The translations under genes and the position numbers were made by a program. The notes under the pieces are model-generated. The model was not told the DNA's origin and did not search any database. It was given only the letters and a program-made list of their open reading frames with translations. A DNA stretch of 64,000 nt from an uncultured Eubacteriales bacterium (GTDB lineage Bacteria; Bacillota; Clostridia; Oscillospirales; Acutalibacteraceae). Positions 34,914-42,997 of the stretch are shown here, piece by piece (the first letter of the stretch is position 1; every line of letters begins with the position of its first letter). The DNA is taken from positions 1-64,000 of the forward strand of contig CAKSOB010000001.1 of the NCBI GenBank assembly GCA_934476545.1. The letters are read 5' to 3'.

Positions 34914-36395
34914 TTATAACAGCGTACTGCTAATGCAGTTGATTGCAGTAGTCAGACCGGTTGGGAACATACCCAGCACAACCACTGCCACAGACATAAT
35001 AATCAGCGGCACGGTCATCAGCGCATTGGGTTCTTCCTTTTTCAGGGTAGCATAATTGAAATCTTTCCCCGGGAAGAATGCGTCCCGCACAATACTCATC
35101 AGGTATCCGGCAGTCAACAGCGCCGATGCCATCAGCACTGCTGCGCCCAAGAACGGCAGGAAGCCCATGCCGTCGAAGCAGGCTGCAATACCGCCGGTTG
35201 CCAAGAACCACTTGCTGACAAAGCCTGCCAGCGGCGGAATACCGATCAGGGATAGGGATGCCAAGGTAAAGCACCACATCACAATCGGCATTTGCTTGCC
35301 AATACCCTTCAGTTCGTAAACATAAGTCTTGTGGGTCTTGTAGATGATTGCGCCGGCACAGCAGAACAGGATGTTCTTCGCAATGGAGTGGAACAATACC
35401 TGCAGCAATGCACCGGTAAAGCCGTCGGAAGTCATCATGAACAATCCGAACAGCACATAGGAAACGTTGGAAACGGTGGAATATGCCATCCGCTTCTTGA
35501 GCAGCTTTTCCTTAAATGCCAGCATGGAACCCATAAATACGGTACCGATTGCCAACGCCATCAGGGTGTATTGCACCCAGGTTCCCCGGAGGAAATCCGG
35601 ACCTACCATAAAGTAGGTCACACGGATGATGGCAAGCACACCGCCCTTGGTGATCACACCGGACAGAACAGCGGAAGCCGGAGCCGGAGCAACCGGGTGG
35701 GCTGTGGGCAGCCAAGCGTGGAGGGGCAGCATACCGGCTTTACAGCCAAAGCCGATCATCATTACAAGGTAAACAAACAAAATCAGGTTTTCGTTGCCGG
35801 CTACCAGAGAAAGATTCAGAGAGCCGCCATCTACGAAGGACAGGGTTGTACAGTATTTATTCAGGAAGAACATACCGAACAAACCGCATCCTGCGCCAAA
35901 TACGGAGTACCCAAGATACTTCAAGCCTGCCGCAATCGCCTCCCGTGTACGGGAGTGAATGACCAGCGGCACGGTAATAATGGTCATCAATTCGTACATC
36001 ATGTACAAAGTTGGCATGGTGGACGAGAAGGACAAGCCCACCAACACACCCATTGTCATGGTGTAAAATGCAAGGAATCGTTCCTCTTTTCCTTCGTGGG
36101 TTATGTACTCGAAGGCAAAGAACGCCACCAGCGCCCACACGGACACGATAAGGCATGAGAAGAATCGTGCCAAACCATCCAGCTGAAAGCCTACTTCCAG
36201 ACTTCCGCTGATTGTCCACACCGTGAGCGTTGTGTCGGGCACAAATGCAGCAAGTGCATATACCATCAGGGCGTCTATGACGACAACCGCCGAAATGTAA
36301 ATTCTGCGAACTTTTCGGTCACGCAGGAAAAATACCACGGCGCCTGCTAAAATCGGAAACAAAATTGGGATCAACAGCAGGATACCCATCGACAA
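34914..36395 (-). CDS. MrpD-like antiporter subunit, copy 2
   Basis: 493 residues of the same family as the neighbours, with FGCKAGMLPLHAWLPTAHP and APASAVLSGVITKGG. It aligns along its whole length with the 33423 gene, so the two are recent paralogues. A 78-base gap (36396-36473) separates it from the preceding gene; I see only its ribosome binding site in it. Confidence 0.92.
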   Translation of the reverse strand: MSMGILLLIPILFPILAGAVVFFLRDRKVRRIYISAVVVIDALMVYALAAFVPDTTLTVWTISGSLEVGFQLDGLARFFSCLIVSVWALVAFFAFEYITHEGKEERFLAFYTMTMGVLVGLSFSSTMPTLYMMYELMTIITVPLVIHSRTREAIAAGLKYLGYSVFGAGCGLFGMFFLNKYCTTLSFVDGGSLNLSLVAGNENLILFVYLVMMIGFGCKAGMLPLHAWLPTAHPVAPAPASAVLSGVITKGGVLAIIRVTYFMVGPDFLRGTWVQYTLMALAIGTVFMGSMLAFKEKLLKKRMAYSTVSNVSYVLFGLFMMTSDGFTGALLQVLFHSIAKNILFCCAGAIIYKTHKTYVYELKGIGKQMPIVMWCFTLASLSLIGIPPLAGFVSKWFLATGGIAACFDGMGFLPFLGAAVLMASALLTAGYLMSIVRDAFFPGKDFNYATLKKEEPNALMTVPLIIMSVAVVVLGMFPTGLTTAINCISSTLL

Positions 36396-36473
36396 ACCAC
36401 CTCACTTTTCATCAAGTTCTATCAATACAATTTGAACATCGGAGTCACACTTTTTAAGGCGTGATGCTTCCGC

Positions 36474-38105
36474 TTAGCCTAACAGCGAGATACCGGCATT
36501 GATAATATCGGTAATCGGCTGATAACAAATACCCAAGGCGAAGTTGCAAGCAATGAACAGCACCATGGATACCACAAAACTGACGGAGGGCTTTGGCTTT
36601 TCGTGATGCTCCTCGTGGAGAATCAGCTCGTCCTCTTCATCAACCTCTTCTGCGCCATGACCGTGCGGATCCTCGTGACCATGTGCATCACCGTGTGCAT
36701 CATGACCGCCATGGGCATCTTCGCCCTTACGCTTTTTCGGTGTCCAAATGTTGACACAAGCAGGGAGGTAGTACAGTGCATTCAAAATGGTACTTACTGC
36801 CAGTGCAATCAGCACCACTGTCAACCGGAACCAGTCGCTTTGGATGGCGCCGGTAGAGAAGAACAGCTTCGGCACAAAGCCGGCGAACATCGGAATACCG
36901 ATCATGGACAGAGAACCGACGGTAAAGGCGATACCTGCCAACGGACTCTTCAGTGCTGTGCCTTTCAGCGCCTTAATCTGATAGTTGTGTCCTGCGTGGT
37001 TGACCAGATTACCGGCAGCGCAGAACAGCATCGGCTTGGTAAAGGCGTGCGCCAAAATATGATAGCAAGCTGCCAAAATACCAATATCGGAACCTAGACC
37101 GATACCCATAAAGATGTAACCGATCTGTGCAACGGAGGAGTAAGCAATCATACGCTTGATGTGCTTTTCCTTCAATGCCTTTACGGAACCGATAATCATA
37201 CCGGCAATACCGAAGATCAGGATTACGTCTGTCACATGGAGTTCGGAGAGCATTTCCGGTGTGAACATCCGGTAAACCATCTTGATCAACAGAATCAAGT
37301 AGCCTTTCAAAACCAGACCGGACAAAATTGCCGAAGAACTGGTGGTGGAAGAACCGTGGGCGCCGGGCAGCCAGGAGTGGAACGGATACACCGCACTCTT
37401 GATGGCAACACCCAGAACCATCAGGCCGATAACAACGGTCAGCGGAATTGCATATTGTCCTGTCTGGAAAATCGGGATGAGCGCTTCCTGAATACTGGAC
37501 AACAGCAGTTGACCGGTAATGTTATACAGGATACAAACACCGAACAGGAACAATCCGGAGCCTAAGAGACTCATAATCAAATAACGAATGGTTGCGACGA
37601 TTGTTTCGCCGGAATCCTTAATCATAACAATCGCACAAGCGGCGATGGTATTGATTTCGATGAAAACATAAGCGGTAAACAAGTCGTTGGTATAAATCAG
37701 CGCCAGCAAAGAACTGAGCAGCAGGTTCAACATCAAGAAGTAGAGGTACTGCTTTTTCGGACGAATATCATTGTAAATATCACGCAGACCGCCCAAAATG
37801 CTCAATGCCATAACCAGACAGAACAGCGTCGCCAACAGTGCCTCTAACGGGCCGGCACGCAGTTCGTTGCCCCACGGAGCCGGGAAGTGACCCATCATAT
37901 AGGTGTAGCTTGTGCCGCCGTCATGGCTGAGCAAGGTACCTAACAAGATGGCGTTCATTGCGCCAACGACCACGATAACGCCGAAGTTAATCTTCTGCGC
38001 TACCCGTCCGCTGCCACGGATGAAGGGGGTAACCATACCCGCCATCAGCGTCATCAGAATACTGAAGGACGGGAAGTTATAAACAAAGGGCAAAACGTGA
38101 TCCAT
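36474..38105 (-). CDS. MrpD/NuoN-like subunit with a His-rich cytosolic loop, copy 1
   Basis: 543 residues, about 14 membrane helices, channel motif AIKSAVYPFHSWLPGAHG. Between the last two helices (about residues 457-505) sits an insert with ten histidines in AHGGHDAHGDAHGHEDPHG and a following HEEHHE, flanked by acidic residues; this is not normal for the family and suggests metal or pH sensing. The ATG at 38105 overlaps the mrpC-like stop (TGATG). Confidence 0.92.
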   Translation of the reverse strand: MDHVLPFVYNFPSFSILMTLMAGMVTPFIRGSGRVAQKINFGVIVVVGAMNAILLGTLLSHDGGTSYTYMMGHFPAPWGNELRAGPLEALLATLFCLVMALSILGGLRDIYNDIRPKKQYLYFLMLNLLLSSLLALIYTNDLFTAYVFIEINTIAACAIVMIKDSGETIVATIRYLIMSLLGSGLFLFGVCILYNITGQLLLSSIQEALIPIFQTGQYAIPLTVVIGLMVLGVAIKSAVYPFHSWLPGAHGSSTTSSSAILSGLVLKGYLILLIKMVYRMFTPEMLSELHVTDVILIFGIAGMIIGSVKALKEKHIKRMIAYSSVAQIGYIFMGIGLGSDIGILAACYHILAHAFTKPMLFCAAGNLVNHAGHNYQIKALKGTALKSPLAGIAFTVGSLSMIGIPMFAGFVPKLFFSTGAIQSDWFRLTVVLIALAVSTILNALYYLPACVNIWTPKKRKGEDAHGGHDAHGDAHGHEDPHGHGAEEVDEEDELILHEEHHEKPKPSVSFVVSMVLFIACNFALGICYQPITDIINAGISLLG

Positions 38106-38491
38106 CAATTACTGCCCCCTTCCTTTTTTGCAAGCACCAGAATCTCATCCAGATTCAGGGTGTGATACTTCTTATAGAGCCGCATCACCAGTGCCAAGGA
38201 GAATGCCGTTACACTAACGGAAACAACGATACCGGTCAGCACCAGACCGCCCGGAATCGGGTTGATGTATGTTTCCGCAGAAGCCGGAACGGACACATCC
38301 TGTGGCACGGGAGCCACTCTGCCAAAGATAAAGCCTCTTGCTGCGAGAAAGAGATAGATCGAGGTATCCATAATATTCAGACCAACGATCTTCTTGATGA
38401 GGTTACTTTGGAGAAGCAGATTCATGAAACCGATGCCGAATAAAATTACAGCAGCAATCTCATAGTAGTGATTCAGAATATAATCCCACAT
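38105..38491 (-). CDS. mrpC: MrpC/NuoK-like subunit
   Basis: 128 residues, three membrane helices, family MnhC/MrpC: IGFMNLLLQSNLIKKIVGLNIM and PGGLVLTGIVVSVSVTAFSLAL are characteristic. The ATG at 38491 has AGGAG 9 bases upstream and lies one base after the mrpB-like stop. The upstream extension of the frame runs inside the preceding gene. Confidence 0.92.
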   Translation of the reverse strand: MWDYILNHYYEIAAVILFGIGFMNLLLQSNLIKKIVGLNIMDTSIYLFLAARGFIFGRVAPVPQDVSVPASAETYINPIPGGLVLTGIVVSVSVTAFSLALVMRLYKKYHTLNLDEILVLAKKEGGSN

Positions 38492-38492
38492 C

Positions 38493-39440
38493 CTAGATAT
38501 CTCCTCTCGAAAATAGTGAATAGAAGCCATACATGGTGCAGGCAACAATCATACCAACGCAGATATTCAGCGGAAGAATCAACCCGCCACTGAGGATTGC
38601 GCCCGGAATGCCCTTGGGAATGTAAGACTCCAAATGGTTGGCGCCGGTAAAAAAGGAGTATGCCTTGGAGCAAGCATATACCAGCAGCGCCGTACTGGTA
38701 ATGCCGGTAAAGGTTTTAAAGGTAAAGAAGGTGTCCATCTTCTTGAAGCCGTATGCCGAAGCAAACAGAATCAATCCGGCACCCATAATCGCACCGCCGG
38801 AGAAACCGCCGCCGGGCGAGATATGACCGTTGAGTACCACATAAGCACCAAACAGCAAAATAAATGGAATCAGAATGGAAGCGACAATCCGCAAAATGAT
38901 GTTCGGATGGCTGTGAGCCAGCAGCTCCTCCCGACGGTTTTGTGCTTCTTCCTCTTCGTCCGGGCAATCCGGATCTCGCTTGAGCAGGATAATAACTGCC
39001 GATACGGCAATGAACAGCACGGTAGATTCACCCAAGGTATCGAATGCACGATAGTCCAGAATCATACCGGCAATAATGTTAGCTGCACCGGTATCTTCCA
39101 AGCCGTCCTCTATGTACTTCTGCGCAACCTCGTTGTTGGTCGGCACATCCACTTCACCGAAGGGCGGCAAATCGCTGACGGTAAACAGCAGCAATCCAAT
39201 GAGGAAGCAGCAAATTACCACAGAGGCAATGGCATAGAACACACGGAAGTGTTTGATGCGCTGCAAAAAGGTCTTTTTCGAACGCTGCAAATCCTCCGGT
39301 GGCACTGCGCCGGGTGTGACCGGTTCACAGGGCGACGTTTCATCCCCGTTAACCCAAAGAGAAAGTCTCTTTAAAGGAGAAATTGGGCCGGTAGGAATCG
39401 TCTTTTGTTGTTCCGTTTCCGGATGATGTTCGTTACGCAT
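38493..39440 (-). CDS. MbhE-MrpB fusion subunit
   Basis: 315 residues. A polar cytosolic N-terminus (1-65), then an MbhE-like segment with EVAQKYIEDGLEDTGAANII and LDYRAFDTLGE (about 65-152), an acidic linker, then the MrpB/MbhF domain with the hallmark GHISPGGGFSGGAI (about 205-218) and three more helices. In Mrp antiporters the first part belongs to the MrpA C-terminus, in archaeal Mbh it is a separate gene; here it is joined to MrpB. Overlaps the DUF4040 gene by 8 bases. Confidence 0.9.
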   Translation of the reverse strand: MRNEHHPETEQQKTIPTGPISPLKRLSLWVNGDETSPCEPVTPGAVPPEDLQRSKKTFLQRIKHFRVFYAIASVVICCFLIGLLLFTVSDLPPFGEVDVPTNNEVAQKYIEDGLEDTGAANIIAGMILDYRAFDTLGESTVLFIAVSAVIILLKRDPDCPDEEEEAQNRREELLAHSHPNIILRIVASILIPFILLFGAYVVLNGHISPGGGFSGGAIMGAGLILFASAYGFKKMDTFFTFKTFTGITSTALLVYACSKAYSFFTGANHLESYIPKGIPGAILSGGLILPLNICVGMIVACTMYGFYSLFSRGDI

Positions 39441-39729
39441 CGTCTTCTCCTTTCTCCTCTTCTTTTAGGGCAGACTTTTTATCATTTTTCTTAAACTTGA
39501 GCTGTCCCACCTTTTTCAGTGTTACAAAGAATAGGATGGTTGTAACACCTGCGCCAACTGCCGCCTCGGTACCTGCCAAGTCCGGAGACTCCAGCAATAC
39601 CCAGATAATGGACATAACAACGCTGTAAGACATGAAAATCAGTACGGTGGTCAACAAATTCTTTTGGATCGTTGCCATGATAGCGCAAGCGATCAAAAAT
39701 GCCAGCAAAATCATTTCCAGTGCGATCAT
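39433..39729 (-). CDS. DUF4040/MbhD-like subunit
   Basis: 98 residues, three helices, then a Lys/Glu-rich tail; FMSYSVVMSIIWVLLESPDLAGTEAAVG contains the family core with DxAxTEAxVG. In Mrp this is part of MrpA, in Mbh it is MbhD. ATGA overlap with mrpG. Confidence 0.9.
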   Translation of the reverse strand: MIALEMILLAFLIACAIMATIQKNLLTTVLIFMSYSVVMSIIWVLLESPDLAGTEAAVGAGVTTILFFVTLKKVGQLKFKKNDKKSALKEEEKGEDDA

Positions 39730-40052
39730 TTGTCGATCACCTCCTCCTCAAAGGTATCCTCATCCTCTGCATCCTGAGAAACATACTCTGCCTTGGCAAT
39801 CAAATGGGAGGCCAACGGGCTGGCTGCCCACAGGAATGCAATCACAAGGATAAACTTCAGTGTGGTGAAGGTAAATCCGGAAAGGATCATCACACCGATA
39901 ATGCACAGCAGCGCACCCATGGTGTCGCACTGTGCGGCAATGTGCATCCGGTTCAATACATAATGGAACCGGAAAACGCCGAAGGTTGCTGCGGCGAAAA
40001 CGAATATGCCGGCGCAGATAAATACAGCGGCAACAATAAATTGTATCAGCAT
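39726..40052 (-). CDS. mrpG: MrpG-like antiporter subunit
   Basis: 108 residues, three helices, MnhG/MrpG family: FGVFRFHYVLNRMHIAAQCDTMG is the conserved stretch (R-F-x(2)-V-x-R-x-H-A). The acidic tail (DEDTFEEEVIDK) is cytosolic. TAATG overlap with mrpF. Confidence 0.92.
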   Translation of the reverse strand: MLIQFIVAAVFICAGIFVFAAATFGVFRFHYVLNRMHIAAQCDTMGALLCIIGVMILSGFTFTTLKFILVIAFLWAASPLASHLIAKAEYVSQDAEDEDTFEEEVIDK

Positions 40053-40405
40053 TAGTCCTTCGCCTCCTCTTCGCTTCTGTCCACAATTTCAATCTTCACA
40101 ATATTGCGGCTTTTTTCATTGCGTTCCCGCAGCACGACGATACGAGAGATTATTACAACCGCCAAGAAGCTCAGCATGGCGTAAATCAAACAAACGTCTG
40201 CCAAGAAGCCTTCTTCCAAGAACACCGTCAAAATTGCAATAAAAACAACGGACTTTACGCCGATCATGTTGGCTGCTACCAAACGGTCGGTAAAGCGGGG
40301 GCCTAAAATTGACCGCAGTAAGCAGAAGCAAATGATCAGAGAGAGGATGATCATAATGATAATAAAGAAAATTGTGGAGTACGTTGTACTCGTAAACGCA
40401 AACAT
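40052..40405 (-). CDS. mrpF: MrpF-like antiporter subunit
   Basis: 117 residues with three helices; GPRFTDRLVAANMIGVKSV is the family motif (GPTxxDRxVA). The C-terminal 35 residues are charged and cytosolic. It shares the A of TAATG with mrpE, a tight coupling. Confidence 0.93.
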   Translation of the reverse strand: MFAFTSTTYSTIFFIIIMIILSLIICFCLLRSILGPRFTDRLVAANMIGVKSVVFIAILTVFLEEGFLADVCLIYAMLSFLAVVIISRIVVLRERNEKSRNIVKIEIVDRSEEEAKD

Positions 40406-40872
40406 TACTCTTTCCCCTCCATTTCTCTCAGTTTTACCACGAAATCACACTCGTCAATGCCGTCTGCCATGCTGGCATCCAGCGCATGGACACATACCAC
40501 GTCATCACTGACATTTACGGTAATGGTACCCGGTGTGATGGTGATGGAGTTTGCCAGCGCCACTTTGCTGGTATCTTTCTTCAAATCGGTTTTAAAGTAA
40601 ACCATTTTCGGCTCGATCTTGCTTTTGGGGTTCAGCACGATCTTCAAAACGCTCCAGTTTGCCTTGATGATCTCTTTAAAGACCAACAAGCCGTAAAGGA
40701 ACATTTTGCCGGATTTTTTCAGGATCGCTTTTTCCTGCTTTGGTCCAAAGCCCATAACCTTCCACACAAAGAGGTAGAGCGCAGCGGAGAGCACAATACC
40801 AAAAATGAGAATCTCAATGGTAAATCTGCCGTTAAAGACGATCCACATCCCTACAAATAATAAGAATAGCAT
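40405..40872 (-). CDS. mrpE: MrpE-like antiporter subunit
   Basis: 155 residues, two N-terminal helices then a cytosolic domain with NSITITPGTITV, the MrpE hallmark. GAGGTGATATT precedes the ATG. It opens the canonical part of the operon (E-F-G-MbhD-MbhE/B-C-D-D-D-L). Confidence 0.93.
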   Translation of the reverse strand: MLFLLFVGMWIVFNGRFTIEILIFGIVLSAALYLFVWKVMGFGPKQEKAILKKSGKMFLYGLLVFKEIIKANWSVLKIVLNPKSKIEPKMVYFKTDLKKDTSKVALANSITITPGTITVNVSDDVVCVHALDASMADGIDECDFVVKLREMEGKE

Positions 40873-40921
40873 AATATCACCTCAAAACTTTCGTTTCACG
40901 CGCAGAGCTGGGCGGGCTCTG

Positions 40922-41092
40922 TCAATGGGCGTTTGCAGCGGGCACGCTTTCCGTGTGACCGCCGACCGTTTCTTCGCTGTGCGTGTCCGAACCGGATTCA
41001 GCGCCGTGCAGGTTGTCCACCGGTGCCGAAACAAGCCACAGCAACGCCGCACTGGCTGCCAGTGTGACGATGATACAGAAAAATTGTTTCAT
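40922..41092 (-). CDS. Small membrane-anchored protein at the head of the Mrp-like operon
   Basis: 56 residues: an N-terminal hydrophobic helix (MKQFFCIIVTLAASAALLWL), then a polar extracellular tail with Asp, Ser, Glu and four His ending NAH. AGGAGG lies 8 bases before the ATG. It precedes mrpE by 49 bases and is probably co-transcribed. I do not know a homologue with function. It could be an accessory subunit of the complex. Confidence 0.75.
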   Translation of the reverse strand: MKQFFCIIVTLAASAALLWLVSAPVDNLHGAESGSDTHSEETVGGHTESVPAANAH

Positions 41093-41225
41093 AGAAAAAC
41101 CTCCTGACCGGCGATTTTCTGCCCCTTCCCTCGAACGGCGTGTCCGGTGGAAACCCTGCTGCTTCGCCGTGATAATCTGTCGCTGCACCAAAAAGCATAG
41201 GCTTACGGTACAGATAACTATACGG
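41093..41225 (-). promoter_or_regulatory. Leader of the Mrp-like operon, possibly structured
   Basis: About 130 bases between the predicted start of transcription and the first gene. Three segments, CGGCGA, ACGCCG and TCGCCGGT, can pair in alternative ways, and the last lies directly before the AGGAGG ribosome binding site. I recognise no riboswitch class; a Na+-sensing RNA would make sense here but I cannot show it. Confidence 0.35.
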
Positions 41226-41230
41226 ATTAA

Positions 41231-41259
41231 ATTATGATGGAATATTCATGAATTGTCAA
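41231..41259 (-). promoter_or_regulatory. Sigma-A promoter of the Mrp-like operon
   Basis: TTGACA (41254-41259), 17 bases and CATAAT (41231-41236). The spacer contains the perfect palindrome ATTCATGAAT, a possible operator. Confidence 0.72.
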
Positions 41260-41513
41260 TAGTTTTTGTAGTATTTTTCCGAGTTTATAGAAATACGCCA
41301 AAAAAATTTTGTAGAAATCTATGCAAAACCACCTGTGTTTTTCTTTCTAAATCACCCTTTTTTCAATGTTTTTTCGTTCGAAATGTGTGAATTTTCTGTA
41401 AATTCTGTGGAAAGTAACCGAAAACCGTTTCTCCTCTCGAAAAACCCTGTGGGATACACCAAAAAATGAAAGTCCGACTTTTTGTCAAATCTGCCAAAGT
41501 ATTTTAACGCAAC
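41260..41513. other. Intergenic, no gene seen
   Basis: About 250 bases, AT-rich, with A and T runs and frequent stop codons in all frames. I see no coding region, tRNA or repeat. Confidence 0.6.
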
Positions 41514-41545
41514 AAAAAGGCGAACCAATTTGGTTCGCCTTTTGC
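41514..41545. terminator. Terminator after the CorC-like gene
   Basis: Near-perfect stem AAAAGGCGAACCA with its complement around a short AT loop; T runs on both strands. It lies 18 bases after the CorC-like stop codon. Confidence 0.88.
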
Positions 41546-41563
41546 AAAATCTTCTGATTAAAA

Positions 41564-42805
41564 TTACAATGTTGGAGTTACCACCACATGAATTTCCACT
41601 GCCCGGCGGAAATCCACCTTTGTAACCGTAACGGTCAGGTTGTCGTAAGTAAAGGTGTCTCCTTCTTCCGGAACCTTGCCCAACTCGTCCATAACCCATC
41701 CGCTGACGGTAGCATAGTCGTAGTCCTCTTTAATCTGGAACAGCTCTCGTACCTTGTCCAAGGCGGCGCCACAGTTGATGGTATAGCTGCCGTCCTCGTT
41801 TTTCTTAATCTCCTCGGTGACTTCGTCATGCTCGTCCCAAATCTCACCGACCAGTTCTTCCAGAATATCCTCCAGCGTTACAATACCCTCTGTACCGCCG
41901 AATTCATCCACCACAACTGCCATGTGCGACTTATGATATTGCAGCAAACGCAACAACTTGGAAATCTTAATACCCTTGGATACGGTAACCGGTGGCTTGA
42001 TAATCTCTTCGATAGAGGTTTTCCCATCCAATACCGTTTGGTTAAAGTCTTTTTCATGGAGGATACCCACAATATGATCCATGTCCTCTTTATAGACCGG
42101 CATTCTGGTGTATTCATGCTCTCGAAACAGCTTCTGAATATCCTGCACCGTCATGGAAATTTCTACGCCAATCACGTCCACACGAGGGGTGAGAATGTCG
42201 GCAGCGTCTAAGTCATTGAACTCGATGGCAGAACGAATCAATTCGCCCTCATGCTCGTCAATTACGCCGTCGCTCTCAACTTCCTCTACAATGGTAATCA
42301 ATTCCTCTTCTGTAAATCCGGAAGTGCCTTTCAGATGGAACACCTTAGACAACAGCTTTTTCCATACAATAAAGAAGCTGTTAATCGGAATTAAGATCCA
42401 CATAAACAGTTGGATGATCGGAGCAGAGAATGCCGCAAAGGATTCTGCTTTTTCCTTTGCAACGGTTTTCGGAGATACTTCACCGAACAGCAGCACCACG
42501 ATCGTAATGACAATGGTAGACAAGGTCACACCAAAATCGCCCCAGTGTTTGGTAAAAAATACCGTCGCAATGGAGGTACACAGGATATTGACAATATTGT
42601 TGCCAATAAGAATAGCAGATAGCAGCGTATCATATTTTTCGCTGAGTTTCAGCACCAAAGCGTATCGCTTATGCCCCGCTGCCACCAAGTTTTTTACACG
42701 AATTCGATTTAGACTGGAAAATGCCGTTTCTGTTGCCGAAAAAAATGCCGACATGATAATCAACCCAACCATTGCGGCGATCATCGCTAAACTTCCACCA
42801 TCCAT
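41564..42805 (-). CDS. HlyC/CorC-family protein (CNNM, CBS pair, CorC C-domain)
   Basis: 413 residues: a CNNM/DUF21 membrane domain with four helices (1-150, FFSATETAFSSLNRIRV), two CBS domains (about 195-330) and the CorC/HlyC C-terminal domain (about 340-410). Such proteins are thought to export Mg2+ or Co2+, or to regulate such transport; the CBS pair binds adenine nucleotides with Mg2+. The older name hemolysin is misleading. GGAGTGAT is rather far from the ATG (12 bases). Confidence 0.93.
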   Translation of the reverse strand: MDGGSLAMIAAMVGLIIMSAFFSATETAFSSLNRIRVKNLVAAGHKRYALVLKLSEKYDTLLSAILIGNNIVNILCTSIATVFFTKHWGDFGVTLSTIVITIVVLLFGEVSPKTVAKEKAESFAAFSAPIIQLFMWILIPINSFFIVWKKLLSKVFHLKGTSGFTEEELITIVEEVESDGVIDEHEGELIRSAIEFNDLDAADILTPRVDVIGVEISMTVQDIQKLFREHEYTRMPVYKEDMDHIVGILHEKDFNQTVLDGKTSIEEIIKPPVTVSKGIKISKLLRLLQYHKSHMAVVVDEFGGTEGIVTLEDILEELVGEIWDEHDEVTEEIKKNEDGSYTINCGAALDKVRELFQIKEDYDYATVSGWVMDELGKVPEEGDTFTYDNLTVTVTKVDFRRAVEIHVVVTPTL

Positions 42806-42849
42806 AATAAGGAAAAATCACTCCAATTTTAAAATAATATTGTTGATTT

Positions 42850-42878
42850 ATTGTATCATAAGACAAAAAAAATAGCAA
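42850..42878 (-). promoter_or_regulatory. Sigma-A promoter of the CorC-like gene
   Basis: TTGCTA (42873-42878), a 17-base spacer containing eight T, and TACAAT (42850-42855) on the minus strand. Confidence 0.68.
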
Positions 42879-42997
42879 TAGTACTATAGACTCTGTTATC
42901 CAAACTTCTTTATTTCCCAAGCAGAATGGGTATTCCCCTCATAGTTTCCAATTTCTTGGGCATCCTACTCCCAATGAATTGATTGTGAGGTGTCTGT

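Noticed and set aside
41093..41225. Known riboswitch in the Mrp-like leader
   Set aside because: I compared by eye with fluoride, c-di-GMP, c-di-AMP, ykkC and THF hallmarks and found no match; kept only as an unnamed leader.
41352..41699. 115-codon minus-strand frame after the CorC-like gene
   Set aside because: It begins within corC in another frame and then crosses the terminator; AT-rich tail has no protein character.
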